A stretch of 8,025 nucleotides of DNA from Chloroflexota bacterium (GTDB lineage Bacteria > Chloroflexota > Dehalococcoidia > Lucifugimonadales > Lucifugimonadaceae), in the NCBI GenBank assembly GCA_029262715.1, contig JAJCYX010000243.1, positions 1-8,025 on the forward strand, written 5' to 3'. How positions within the stretch are numbered: position 1 is the stretch's first letter; every line of letters begins with the position of its first letter. Position numbers and translations under genes: made by a program. Under the pieces are notes generated by a model. That model had not been told where the DNA came from. It did no database searches and was given only the letters and a program-made list of their open reading frames with translations. Positions 1 to 6,186 of this stretch are shown piece by piece.

Positions 1-270
1 TCGAACTTCGGCTCCAGCGAAGGTGCGGTGTTCAAGAAGCTGCCGGATGTGTTTGATCTGTTCAGGAAAGACCCGGTATTCGTCTACATCGACACCGAAA
101 CAGGCTCGTACGCGTACCGTGTGATCGGCACGGCTGTTGAGGACCGTGAGGATCTGACGCTGCGACCTTCTGATCCATCAACCGTCACCCTGGTCACAAG
201 CTGGCCACCGCTAGTCTTCGATCAGAGATTCCTCGTCTTCGCAGAACTCGTGGGCATCAAGCGGAGCTAA
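1..270 (+). CDS. Sortase family protein, C-terminal part only, with Ser in place of the catalytic Cys
   Basis: The reading frame is open from base 1 and stops with TAA at 268-270, so only the last 89 residues are present; the GTG at 28 is an internal valine codon, not a start. The pattern matches the end of class D/E/F-type sortases: a GAVFKKL stretch, alternating beta strands (VFVYIDT, GSYAYRVIGT), then TLVTSWPP and a conserved arginine in the following QRF strand, finishing in LVFAEL. Sortases are membrane-anchored cysteine transpeptidases that join surface proteins to the envelope or to pili. The family signature is TLxTC; here codon 199-201 is AGC (Ser), one base from TGC (Cys). The Arg that assists catalysis is kept, and the catalytic His lies upstream, outside the window. 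The protein may be an inactive or altered sortase-fold protein, or a sequence error may be present. The fold assignment is fairly secure; activity is doubtful. Confidence 0.8.
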   Translation, partial: SNFGSSEGAVFKKLPDVFDLFRKDPVFVYIDTETGSYAYRVIGTAVEDREDLTLRPSDPSTVTLVTSWPPLVFDQRFLVFAELVGIKRS

Positions 271-350
271 ATCTGCTCCTTCACATCGAACTTGCCTCGT
301 TCGACGGCGTATCTGTACTCGCCAACAGTTCTTTCGGTCCCTTGCCCGGG

Positions 351-356
351 TAAACT
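351..356 (+). promoter_or_regulatory. Possible -10 element (TAAACT) upstream of the DMT transporter
   Basis: TAAACT resembles a sigma-70 -10 box and lies 59 bases before the transporter ATG. No good TTGACA-like -35 is seen at the right distance. The same TAxACTCT string appears in the glycerate kinase promoter (TATACTCT), which is the main reason to note it. Weak call. Confidence 0.25.
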
Positions 357-374
357 CTCCACCGCTTGCGTTCG

Positions 375-388
375 CCTGCGTTTGCAGG
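375..388 (+). other. Small hairpin in the leader of the DMT transporter
   Basis: CCTGC (375-379) and GCAGG (384-388) form a perfect 5-bp stem with a GTTT tetraloop, 27 bases before the ATG. There is no following T run, so it is not a terminator. It could be a minor leader structure or chance. The rest of the 145-base gap after the sortase shows no gene. Confidence 0.25.
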
Positions 389-406
389 GCACGTCGTGAG
401 CAGCAT

Positions 407-411
407 AGGAG
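407..411 (+). promoter_or_regulatory. Shine-Dalgarno AGGAG for the DMT transporter
   Basis: AGGAG lies 4 bases before the ATG at 416. The spacing is short but acceptable, and it supports that start. Confidence 0.6.
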
Positions 412-415
412 ATCA

Positions 416-1291
416 ATGGGGGAGCTAGCCGCCCTCGCAAACGCCGTAGTCTGGGCACTCACAGGAGTGATCACAAAAGGCGTCGGAAAAAACGTCCGTC
501 CAACGCACATCGTTGCTGCGCAATCGTGGATCGGCCTCACGCTTCTTCTCGTCATAGGGCTCGCAGTTAGCCAGATAGACGATCTTCTTCGCGTCCCCCT
601 CGACTCCGCATTGATCCTCGCTGGCGGAGCGTTCATCAACACCCTCGGGTCCCTGGTGTTCTGGGTCGCAATCTCACGCGGCAAGGTCAGCAGCGTCTAC
701 CCGACAACCCAGAGCATTTTCATCCTGGCCTCGGTAGCCGCAGGCTGGCTATTTCTCGACGATACGCCACAGTTCGGCGTTCTCGGCGGTGCAGCTCTGA
801 TCATAGGAGGCGTCGTGCTGCTGAACCGGAACGCAGGCCCTCCCAGACCGGGGACGAATCAGCGAAGCGACTTCATCGCTATCGGTCTGGCAGCGGTCAC
901 GTCGCTCTTGTGGGCAGGAGGATTCGTCACGACCGCAATCGGTCTCGAGGATGCTGATCCTGTGCCTGCCGCAACTATCCGAAACCTGGTGCCGGCTGCC
1001 CTGTTTGTGATCATCAGCATTGCGTTTCCTTCGACGAGGATCACGAGGGTTTACCGAGGCAACTCGATTCGCCTCATAGCCGGAGCGATGCTGTTCGCGT
1101 TCAGCGCGCTGTCGTTCGTGTTCGCACTGGACAACGCGCCCCCGGGTGTCGTCGTCGTGCTGATCAACACATCGCCAATGTGGGCGCTGGTGTTTGCTGC
1201 AATCTGGCTGAGAGAGCGACTGACCCGAATGACGATCGGCGGAGCGGTACTGACCGTCGCTGGAATCTTCGTTGTGTTGGCGTTTCGGTGA
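416..1291 (+). CDS. EamA/DMT-superfamily transporter (10 membrane helices)
   Basis: This is a 291-residue inner-membrane protein of the drug/metabolite transporter superfamily, the usual length for a two-domain EamA protein. It has two homologous halves of about five helices each, roughly residues 2-137 and 151-290, joined by a hydrophilic linker (NRNAGPPRPGTNQRSD). Each half has the family layout: a Trp-containing first helix (VVWALTGVITKG; SLLWAGGFVTTAIG), an xxVYPTTQSIF or VVVLINTSPMWA helix with the conserved proline, then a loop and a last glycine-rich helix. The second half keeps the typical WLRERLT turn; the first half has WLFLDDTPQ instead. Members export or import amino acids, nucleotides or other small metabolites, and the substrate cannot be read from sequence. 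The ATG at 416 has an AGGAG Shine-Dalgarno. The gene stands alone on its strand and converges on an M20 gene 19 bases away, with no clear terminator between them. Confidence 0.88.
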   Translation: MGELAALANAVVWALTGVITKGVGKNVRPTHIVAAQSWIGLTLLLVIGLAVSQIDDLLRVPLDSALILAGGAFINTLGSLVFWVAISRGKVSSVYPTTQSIFILASVAAGWLFLDDTPQFGVLGGAALIIGGVVLLNRNAGPPRPGTNQRSDFIAIGLAAVTSLLWAGGFVTTAIGLEDADPVPAATIRNLVPAALFVIISIAFPSTRITRVYRGNSIRLIAGAMLFAFSALSFVFALDNAPPGVVVVLINTSPMWALVFAAIWLRERLTRMTIGGAVLTVAGIFVVLAFR

Positions 1292-1310
1292 GGAAGACCC
1301 TGGCGGCGCC

Positions 1311-2666
1311 CTACCGGCCTTTGTACATCTCGGTCTGGAACCGCTCCGCCTGCGTCGCAAGGTACTGCGAACGGGACATCAACGGCTTGTAGTTACCGAC
1401 CACGCGACGAGCCTCGGCAGCATCGTTCGAAAGCAAGTCGATCACCGTCGCGGACATGATTTTTGCAGGAGCGACGACGGCGAGGTCGTAGTCGGTGATC
1501 ACATAGTCCGGCCCGTGACCGGTTCCAGTAGCAGCCGACGTGTAGGGATGGATCGCCGGGATCACAGTGCTCAGGTCACCCATGTCCGTTGAACCACCAC
1601 GGCTCTCCGCATCTTCTGTGTGCCGCAGATTACTTGCCCCGACTACCGTTTCGGCATTGCGTGAGAACGCATCCTGCATGTCAGGGTTGTTCCGCATCGA
1701 AAGGTAACCGGGGATAGTCGTTATCTCAACATCGGCACCCACTCCAAGCGCGCCAGCTCGATAGCATCGCAAAACCTTCTCATTCACATCAGCAAGCGCA
1801 TCCGGAGTCATAGCTCGGACGCGTCCCTCGTAGACCACATTGTCGGGGATAGCGTTAACCGCAGTGCCACCTTTTGTGATGATGCCGTGGATGCGTGCGA
1901 CGTGCTTTTCCTGCAACGTCTCCCGTTGAGTGTTGATGGCATTGAGTGCGAGCATTGCTGCTTGCAGAGCATTGATGCCGCGGTCGGGCGCACCCCCGGC
2001 GTGGGCAGAGCGGCCGATAAAGCGGACATGATGAACTACATGCGCATTTGAAGTTCCGCCGACGGTAATGCGGGGCGAACCGTCGCCTGCGGCCGTGTGC
2101 ATCATCATCGCCATATCGACGTCATCGAAAGTGCCCAGGCGCAACATCTCCTGTTTGCCAGACAGGAATTGCAGCAACCCGGCGCGTTTCATTTCGAGAC
2201 GCTCAGAGACATCTATGAACTCTTCGGCAGGGGTTGCGATGAATGCGACAGAACCGGATAGCAGGCCGCGCAGTTCAGGCTGAATTAGCGCCTGTGCAAC
2301 ACCGAGCATCATCCCTGCCTGCGTGTGGTGACCGCAGGCGTGCGCTGCCCCGGATTCAGGGTCGGAACCGGGATGCGACGGCACGCGAAGCGCGTCCAAC
2401 TCACAGATCACAGCGACTCGCGGGCCGGGGCGTCCGAAGTCGTAGACCGCTTTCAATCCGGTGTGGGCGATGCCCTCTTCAACGGTGAGACCGAGCGCAC
2501 GTAGTGAACGAGCAATCAGCGCTGAAGTCTTGCGTTCCCTGAATCCAACCTCTGGCTCGACATAGATCTTCTTGGACGTGCCGACCAGTTCGCGGGTTGC
2601 GCGATCAACTGCAGAGTATGCAACCGAACGCGCTTCTGAACCTGTGAGTATCGCCCCTGATGCCAT
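1311..2666 (-). CDS. M20-family metal-dependent amidohydrolase, second of a tandem pair
   Basis: The 451-residue product matches the M20D (aminoacylase/AbgB/PM20D2-like) amidohydrolases, which use a two-metal centre to cut amide bonds of N-acyl amino acids, dipeptides or similar small molecules. Visible ligand motifs, by analogy with the family: Asp91 in CELDAL, Cys111-Gly-His113-His114 in AHACGHH, the Glu148-Glu149 pair in TPAEEF, His190, and His384 in GTGHGPDY. The inserted dimerisation domain starts near residue 205 and carries GRSAHAGGAPDRGINAL (His222). A GGSTDMGDLS motif lies at 358-366. No signal peptide or membrane helix is seen, so it is probably cytoplasmic. Its ATG lies 2 bases after the TAA of the upstream paralog (2669-3994), so the two are almost certainly co-transcribed and translationally coupled. 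The active site looks intact. The substrate is unknown; p-aminobenzoyl-glutamate, beta-alanyl dipeptides and N-acyl amino acids are all possible. Confidence 0.9.
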   Translation of the reverse strand: MASGAILTGSEARSVAYSAVDRATRELVGTSKKIYVEPEVGFRERKTSALIARSLRALGLTVEEGIAHTGLKAVYDFGRPGPRVAVICELDALRVPSHPGSDPESGAAHACGHHTQAGMMLGVAQALIQPELRGLLSGSVAFIATPAEEFIDVSERLEMKRAGLLQFLSGKQEMLRLGTFDDVDMAMMMHTAAGDGSPRITVGGTSNAHVVHHVRFIGRSAHAGGAPDRGINALQAAMLALNAINTQRETLQEKHVARIHGIITKGGTAVNAIPDNVVYEGRVRAMTPDALADVNEKVLRCYRAGALGVGADVEITTIPGYLSMRNNPDMQDAFSRNAETVVGASNLRHTEDAESRGGSTDMGDLSTVIPAIHPYTSAATGTGHGPDYVITDYDLAVVAPAKIMSATVIDLLSNDAAEARRVVGNYKPLMSRSQYLATQAERFQTEMYKGR

Positions 2667-2668
2667 AT

Positions 2669-3994
2669 TTACTCTGTGTAGACCTTCTCTGACCGAAACT
2701 CGCGCAACTGGGCCAGGTATCGCTCTTTAGTCATCTCCGGCCTGTACGAGTTCAACACCCTGGTGCCAAGCGCAGCACCGTCCGAAAGCAGATCAACTAC
2801 CGTGGCGGTCATCGCCTTACCAGCCTTGACGACGGCCATGTCGTAGTCCTGCACAAGGTAATCGGCACCGTGGCCGTTGCCAGTGGCGCAGTCGACCCAT
2901 GGATGAATCGTCGGCATCAGCATTGAAAGATCAGCGGCATCGCTTGAGCTTGCACGCTGACCTGACGTGCGCACATTCTCCGCCCCAAAAACGGTCTCAG
3001 CGTGCTTGCGATAGATATCCGCCATCACGGGGTCGTATCGAGAAGGCATGTAGCCCGGTGTCGTAAGAATCTCCACCTCAGCGCCGACCGCCATCGCACC
3101 GGCCCGCAACGCACGGTCAATCTTCGTCGCTCCGTCGATCATTGCGTCAATGTTTGATGCCCTGATATAGGTCTCGATGTTCACCTTCGCCGGCACTGAG
3201 CTAACGGCGTCACCACCGTGCGTTACGATCGGATGAACGCGAACATAGTCAGCGTCCCGGAACGTCTCTCGATTGGCATGAATTGCGCTTAGAGCGACAT
3301 TCGCGGCATTCAGTGCATTGACTCCGAGATGTGGAGCTGCACCTGCATGCGAGGCGACGCCGCGGAACTCGGCCGTCTTACCGATCATCCCGTTGTGCGC
3401 GCCGGAGATGATCGCCCCAGGAATGCCTTCCGCCGTCGTGTGAGTCAGCATCGCCATGTCGATATCGTCAAACTCACCGAGACGCACAAACTCCTGTTTA
3501 CCGCCGAAAAACTCGATGCTGCCATCGGACCTCAACTGCTCCCGAAATTCGAGCTCGATGTACTCCTCAGCAGGAATCGCCATGAACGTGACCGAGCCAG
3601 AAAGAGTCGCCTGCACCTTTGGATCGAGAACTGCGGTCAAGACGGCCAACATGTTGCCCAGTTGAGCGTGATGCCCGCAGGCGTGGGCGGCACCGGTCTC
3701 AGGATGTGCATTCGGATGAGCGGGAACTATCAGGCTGTCGAGTTCACCGATAACAGCGATGTTCGGCCCCGGCCTACCGGTTTCCACCTTTGCGACGATG
3801 CCTGTGATGGCAATCTCGGTTCGAGGCGACAGTCCAGCCGCAAGCATCCACTTGTCGATTTTGGCTGCTGTCCTGTGCTCCCGGTAGCCGGATTCGGCAT
3901 CGCTGAGAACAGACTGCGACAGTCCGATGAGGTCATCGGAACGTTTGTCTATAGCCGCGAAAGCGTGTTTTAACGTCTGTTCAATCGATGGCAT
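2669..3994 (-). CDS. M20-family metal-dependent amidohydrolase, first of a tandem pair
   Basis: The 441-residue product is clearly a paralog of its neighbour, alignable over the whole length by eye with roughly half the residues alike in the C-terminal region. Family landmarks: Asp86 in GELDSL, Cys106-Gly-His108-His109 in AHACGHH, Glu143-Glu144 in IPAEEY, His185, the dimerisation-domain motif GVASHAGAAPHLGVNAL (His216), and His375 in GNGHGADY. The expected chemistry is hydrolysis of a small amide or peptide in the cytoplasm. It differs from its neighbour at the C-terminal motif: SSSDAADLS here (from 349) against GGSTDMGDLS there, which may alter substrate fit; Asp352 is kept. The ATG at 3994 is the only reasonable start and gives the normal family N-terminus. 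I see no clear Shine-Dalgarno or strong -10 box in front of it. It is the first gene of the two-gene minus-strand unit and faces away from glycerate kinase. Confidence 0.9.
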   Translation of the reverse strand: MPSIEQTLKHAFAAIDKRSDDLIGLSQSVLSDAESGYREHRTAAKIDKWMLAAGLSPRTEIAITGIVAKVETGRPGPNIAVIGELDSLIVPAHPNAHPETGAAHACGHHAQLGNMLAVLTAVLDPKVQATLSGSVTFMAIPAEEYIELEFREQLRSDGSIEFFGGKQEFVRLGEFDDIDMAMLTHTTAEGIPGAIISGAHNGMIGKTAEFRGVASHAGAAPHLGVNALNAANVALSAIHANRETFRDADYVRVHPIVTHGGDAVSSVPAKVNIETYIRASNIDAMIDGATKIDRALRAGAMAVGAEVEILTTPGYMPSRYDPVMADIYRKHAETVFGAENVRTSGQRASSSDAADLSMLMPTIHPWVDCATGNGHGADYLVQDYDMAVVKAGKAMTATVVDLLSDGAALGTRVLNSYRPEMTKERYLAQLREFRSEKVYTE

Positions 3995-4105
3995 ACGGGT
4001 CAGATGTCGTCAGCTGATTGGAAAATGTGCCCGTGATATTGCGATGTACCACCACGAGGTTCAGTCGAGCGCTCCGGAGTTTACAGCAGGCTGAGCAACC
4101 AGCGG

Positions 4106-4117
4106 ACTCAATTGAGT
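4106..4117. promoter_or_regulatory. Perfect 12-bp palindrome ACTCAATTGAGT, candidate operator
   Basis: The 12 bases are identical on both strands. The site is 112 bases in front of the M20 start codon at 3994. An AT-rich core with two-fold symmetry is typical of sites bound by dimeric repressors (GntR, TetR, LysR or MarR type), but no regulator gene is in the window. Function is inferred. Confidence 0.4.
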
Positions 4118-4218
4118 TGAGCTTCAGTTCCGCATAGGGATGAGTTTGTACTGCGGGTCGAGTGATAGCGGCGGCGTGCGGCCTTCGCTTTGGAAACACT
4201 TCAGCACATGCTCGACAC

Positions 4219-4243
4219 CCTTCGTCCTGAGCCAGAGCGAAGG
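4219..4243. repeat. Near-perfect hairpin (CCTTCG/CGAAGG), REP-like intergenic repeat candidate
   Basis: CCTTCG (4219-4224) pairs with CGAAGG (4238-4243). Inside, CTG (4227-4229) pairs with CAG (4233-4235) around an AGC loop, with one T-G wobble and one C-A mismatch between the two stems. From memory, it resembles the CTTCGTCCTGAGC...CGAAGG palindromes scattered between genes in many bacterial genomes. No T run follows, so it is a poor intrinsic terminator. The repeat assignment needs other copies in the genome to confirm it. Confidence 0.45.
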
Positions 4244-4283
4244 TCCCGGTGTGAGAGGCAAACTCAGATACAAGTCTTGTTGT

Positions 4284-4315
4284 GTCCGAACGTGTCATTG
4301 GTTGTTTGCTCGGAC
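4284..4315. repeat. Inverted repeat GTCCGA-N20-TCGGAC
   Basis: Two perfect 6-base arms, 4284-4289 and 4310-4315, are separated by 20 bases. Arm centres are 26 bases apart, so both arms would face nearly the same side of the helix, which would suit a regulator with two half-sites. It could equally be chance or part of a decayed repeat. Confidence 0.3.
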
Positions 4316-4338
4316 TTTGAGCGATTTCACACATCAGC

Positions 4339-4355
4339 GGTCGGATCCTTCGACC
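4339..4355. repeat. Inverted repeat GGTCG-N7-CGACC with a GGATCCTTCG core
   Basis: Perfect 5-bp arms (4339-4343 and 4351-4355) flank GATCCTT. About 30 bases on, GGTCGGGATGAC (4373-4384) partly repeats the left arm. The general pattern GGATCCTTCG ... GGGATGAC recalls common short intergenic repeats, here apparently degenerate. Weak call. Confidence 0.3.
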
Positions 4356-4393
4356 TTCATGCAGGAACCCCGGGTCGGGATGACAACGAAATC

Positions 4394-4405
4394 GCGGCAT
4401 GCCGC
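4394..4405. promoter_or_regulatory. Perfect 12-bp palindrome GCGGCATGCCGC at the -35 position of the glycerate kinase promoter
   Basis: The 12 bases read the same on both strands. The site ends 16 bases before the TATACT -10 box, so it takes the place of the -35 element, for which no TTGACA-like match exists. A dimeric regulator bound here could activate (replacing a -35) or repress the kinase promoter. Its position is the main support; the regulator is unknown. Confidence 0.45.
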
Positions 4406-4421
4406 CCTTCCCCGGCCCATC

Positions 4422-4427
4422 TATACT
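4422..4427 (+). promoter_or_regulatory. -10 box TATACT of a probable leaderless promoter for glycerate kinase
   Basis: TATACT differs from TATAAT at one base. Only 8 bases separate it from the ATG at 4436, so transcription should begin at or within about 3 bases of the start codon. The bases between (CTTTCGCT) contain no Shine-Dalgarno. Together these point to a leaderless mRNA. Confidence 0.55.
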
Positions 4428-4435
4428 CTTTCGCT

Positions 4436-5575
4436 ATGAAAAAGATCGTGTTCGCCCCACAGGGCTTCAAAGAGAGTCTGACCGGAATCGAGATCGCCCG
4501 AGCAATGGCGCAGGGAGCACGCGCTGTTTGGCCCGATGCCGAGATGGTACTGGTTCCGGTGGCAGACGGTGGCGACGGCACGCTGCAGTCACTTGTTGAC
4601 GCATCCGGAGGAGAGGTCCGCAAGACTATCGCCCGTGACCCGCTGGGCAGGGACATCGAGGTCGAGTGGGGTGCGCTCGGCGACGGAAAAACGGCTGTTA
4701 TCGAGATGGCACGTTCGTCTGGTCTCGCACTGCTGAATCTTGACGAACGAGACCCGCTACGAGCCTCGACTTACGGGGTCGGCCAGGTGATGAAGGTGGC
4801 GCTGGACGATGGCTTCAGCCACTTCATAATCGGCATTGGCGGCAGCGCAACCAACGATGGCGGTGCCGGTATGGCCCAGGCGCTAGGTGCGAAGTTGCTG
4901 GACAACGACGGTAACGAGCTGGAACCCGGTGGTGCGTCCCTCGCCAGGCTGGACCGCATCGATGCTACGGAGTTTGACAAACGGCTTGCGAACGCGGCTA
5001 TCGACGTTGCATGCGATGTGAACAATCCGCTCTGCGGACCGATGGGTGCATCAGCTATCTTCGGCCCACAGAAAGGTGCGACGCCAGAGCAGGTCAGCGA
5101 GCTCGACTCCGCTCTGAACCGGTTCGGTGAGATCGCAAACCGGGACCTCGGCCGCAATGTTGGCGAGATTCCAGGAGCAGGCGCGGCCGGTGGCCTGGGC
5201 GCTGGTCTGATGGCGTTCGCAAATGCGCGATTGAGACTGGGCGCGGACATCGTACTGGAAGCGGTTGGGCTTGAAGAAAAGCTCGACGGCGCAGATCTCG
5301 TCTTTGTCGGTGAAGGCCAGTTCGACCGGTCGACCGTCTTCAACAAGTCACCGGTGGCGGTGGCAGAACGAGCGCGCCGCAAAAACATTCCGGTGATCGG
5401 AATCGCCGGCTCGCTTGGTGGTGGATATCGAGAGGTGCATGAGCACGGTATCGACGCCGTCTTCTCGCTTGTGAGCGGCCCGATGTCGCTTCAGGACGCA
5501 ATGGCCGATACTGAACGACTTGTCGCAAGAGCAACGGAAGAGGCATGCAGAGCGATGGCAGCCGTGATGCGGTGA
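4436..5575 (+). CDS. glxK: Glycerate 2-kinase (GlxK/GarK family)
   Basis: The 379-residue product is the normal length for class-II-type glycerate kinases, which phosphorylate D-glycerate with ATP to 2-phosphoglycerate in the cytoplasm, feeding glycolate/glyoxylate or hydroxyacid catabolism into glycolysis. Family motifs in order: the N-terminal strand APQGFKESL (7-15), PVADGGDGTL (41-50), GIGGSATNDGGAGMAQALGA (133-152), DVNNPLCGPMGASAIFGPQKG (194-214), GAGAAGGLGAGL (247-258), VGEGQFDRS (291-299) and PVIGIAG (319-325). Small deviations are Gln9 where APDSFK is more usual, and Asn303 in NKSP where GKxP is common. I chose ATG 4436 because it gives the exact family N-terminus MKKIVFAP and sits just behind a TATACT box; an in-frame ATG at 4190 would add 82 residues of unlikely sequence through a hairpin-rich region. 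It is coupled to the GNAT gene downstream. Confidence 0.93.
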   Translation: MKKIVFAPQGFKESLTGIEIARAMAQGARAVWPDAEMVLVPVADGGDGTLQSLVDASGGEVRKTIARDPLGRDIEVEWGALGDGKTAVIEMARSSGLALLNLDERDPLRASTYGVGQVMKVALDDGFSHFIIGIGGSATNDGGAGMAQALGAKLLDNDGNELEPGGASLARLDRIDATEFDKRLANAAIDVACDVNNPLCGPMGASAIFGPQKGATPEQVSELDSALNRFGEIANRDLGRNVGEIPGAGAAGGLGAGLMAFANARLRLGADIVLEAVGLEEKLDGADLVFVGEGQFDRSTVFNKSPVAVAERARRKNIPVIGIAGSLGGGYREVHEHGIDAVFSLVSGPMSLQDAMADTERLVARATEEACRAMAAVMR

Positions 5576-5580
5576 GGTGA
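5574..5580 (+). promoter_or_regulatory. Strong Shine-Dalgarno GAGGTGA overlapping the kinase stop codon
   Basis: GAGGTGA is complementary to the 16S rRNA tail over 7 bases and lies 5 bases before ATG 5586. It overlaps the kinase TGA (5573-5575). It argues for ATG 5586 over the GTG at 5577, which falls inside the Shine-Dalgarno itself, and for translational coupling of the two genes. Confidence 0.65.
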
Positions 5581-5585
5581 ACGAC

Positions 5586-6182
5586 ATGCCGGTTGAGATC
5601 AGACGCTTCGACCCCTCCGACCAGGACCTCCTGTGGCGATACGCCGACGTACCGCAAAGTTTCGAGGTCAGATCGATCTTTCGTGTGAGTAACGCTGGCA
5701 GCCAGAACTCACTCAGCATTTCGCTGAACGAGGTGGAGGTCGAAGAGCCCTGGATCAAGGACTATCGAGCCGACGAAGACGAAGTGCTATCGATGCAGCG
5801 ATTCGTATGCGCACACAACTCTGCATTCTTCGTGGCGCTGGATGATGGCGCTGCCGTGGGTGGAGCCGCCGGAATCAGGCATTGCCTGGATGCCGAGTTT
5901 TTCTGCATGACCAATGGCAGGCCAGATGTGGCGGTGCTGAACGACATACGTATCACACAGTCACACCAGGGTCTTGGCATCGGAAGGCAACTGGTTGATG
6001 CCGTGGTCGACTGGTGCCGGAATGAACAGATGCGGTACCTGAAGATCGAGACACAAAACACAAACGTTCCGGCCTGCCGTTTCTACCAGCGCATGGGAGC
6101 AAAGCTGGGCGGCATTCAGCAACACGTTTACGACGGTGAGAACGCTGACGAGGCGATGCTGCTCTGGTACCTGGAACTTTGA
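5586..6182 (+). CDS. GNAT-family N-acetyltransferase
   Basis: The 198-residue product carries the GNAT acetyl-CoA-binding core in its second half: a beta-4 strand LNDIRITQSH (118-127), the pyrophosphate-binding loop QGLGIG (128-133, pattern QxxGxG/A) followed by its helix, then LKIETQNTNVPACRFYQRMG (152-171), the beta-5/helix region, and a C-terminal strand. Such enzymes move an acetyl group from acetyl-CoA to an amine. The ETQNxNVPACRFY string is reminiscent of streptothricin acetyltransferase (SatA)-like members, but that does not show the substrate is an antibiotic. Residues 1-117 contain the less conserved acceptor side and a long acidic stretch (EVEVEEPW, DEDE). The start at 5586 follows the Shine-Dalgarno; GTG 5577 would add three residues. 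It is co-transcribed with glycerate kinase, although no functional link is evident, and converges on lutC 4 bases away. Confidence 0.83.
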   Translation: MPVEIRRFDPSDQDLLWRYADVPQSFEVRSIFRVSNAGSQNSLSISLNEVEVEEPWIKDYRADEDEVLSMQRFVCAHNSAFFVALDDGAAVGGAAGIRHCLDAEFFCMTNGRPDVAVLNDIRITQSHQGLGIGRQLVDAVVDWCRNEQMRYLKIETQNTNVPACRFYQRMGAKLGGIQQHVYDGENADEAMLLWYLEL

Positions 6183-6186
6183 TCGG

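Larger units (their letters stand above)
3995..4435. other. Dyad-rich intergenic control region between the M20 pair and glycerate kinase
   Basis: This 441-base stretch separates two divergent units. Reading frames across it have no protein-like content, and a coding extension of the kinase is unlikely. It holds two perfect 12-bp palindromes (4106-4117 and 4394-4405), a near-perfect hairpin (4219-4243), two inverted repeats (4284-4315 and 4339-4355) and the kinase -10 box. It probably drives both units and may contain a decayed copy of an intergenic repeat. No RNA gene was recognised. Confidence 0.7.

Noticed and set aside
28..30. GTG at 28 as the start of the sortase
   Set aside because: The frame is open to base 1 and the residues before it fit the sortase fold; the gene is simply cut by the window edge.
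263..279. GGAGC-N7-GCTCC hairpin over the sortase stop codon as a terminator
   Set aside because: The stem is only 5 bp and there is no following T run.
1292..1310. Bidirectional terminator between the converging DMT and M20 genes
   Set aside because: The 19-base gap holds only a short GGCGCC palindrome with no stable stem or T run.
749..1360. Long minus-strand open frame opposite the DMT transporter (203 codons)
   Set aside because: It is antisense to a clear gene, very rich in Arg, Ser and Gln, and shows no domain; a frame shadow.
3981..4400. Minus-strand open frame of 139 codons in the intergenic region
   Set aside because: No recognisable domain, overlaps the M20 start, odd Arg/Cys/His-rich composition, and it covers regulatory dyads; not supported as a gene.
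4190..4435. In-frame upstream extension of glycerate kinase from ATG 4190 (82 extra residues)
   Set aside because: The extension has no family counterpart, runs through hairpin and palindrome sequence and the -10 box, and the ATG at 4436 gives the exact expected N-terminus.
4771..5388. Long minus-strand open frame opposite glycerate kinase (205 codons)
   Set aside because: Low-complexity Ser/Pro/Ala composition and full overlap with a well-supported gene.
6183..6186. Terminator between converging GNAT and lutC genes
   Set aside because: Only 4 bases separate the stop codons and no hairpin with a T run is seen on either side.
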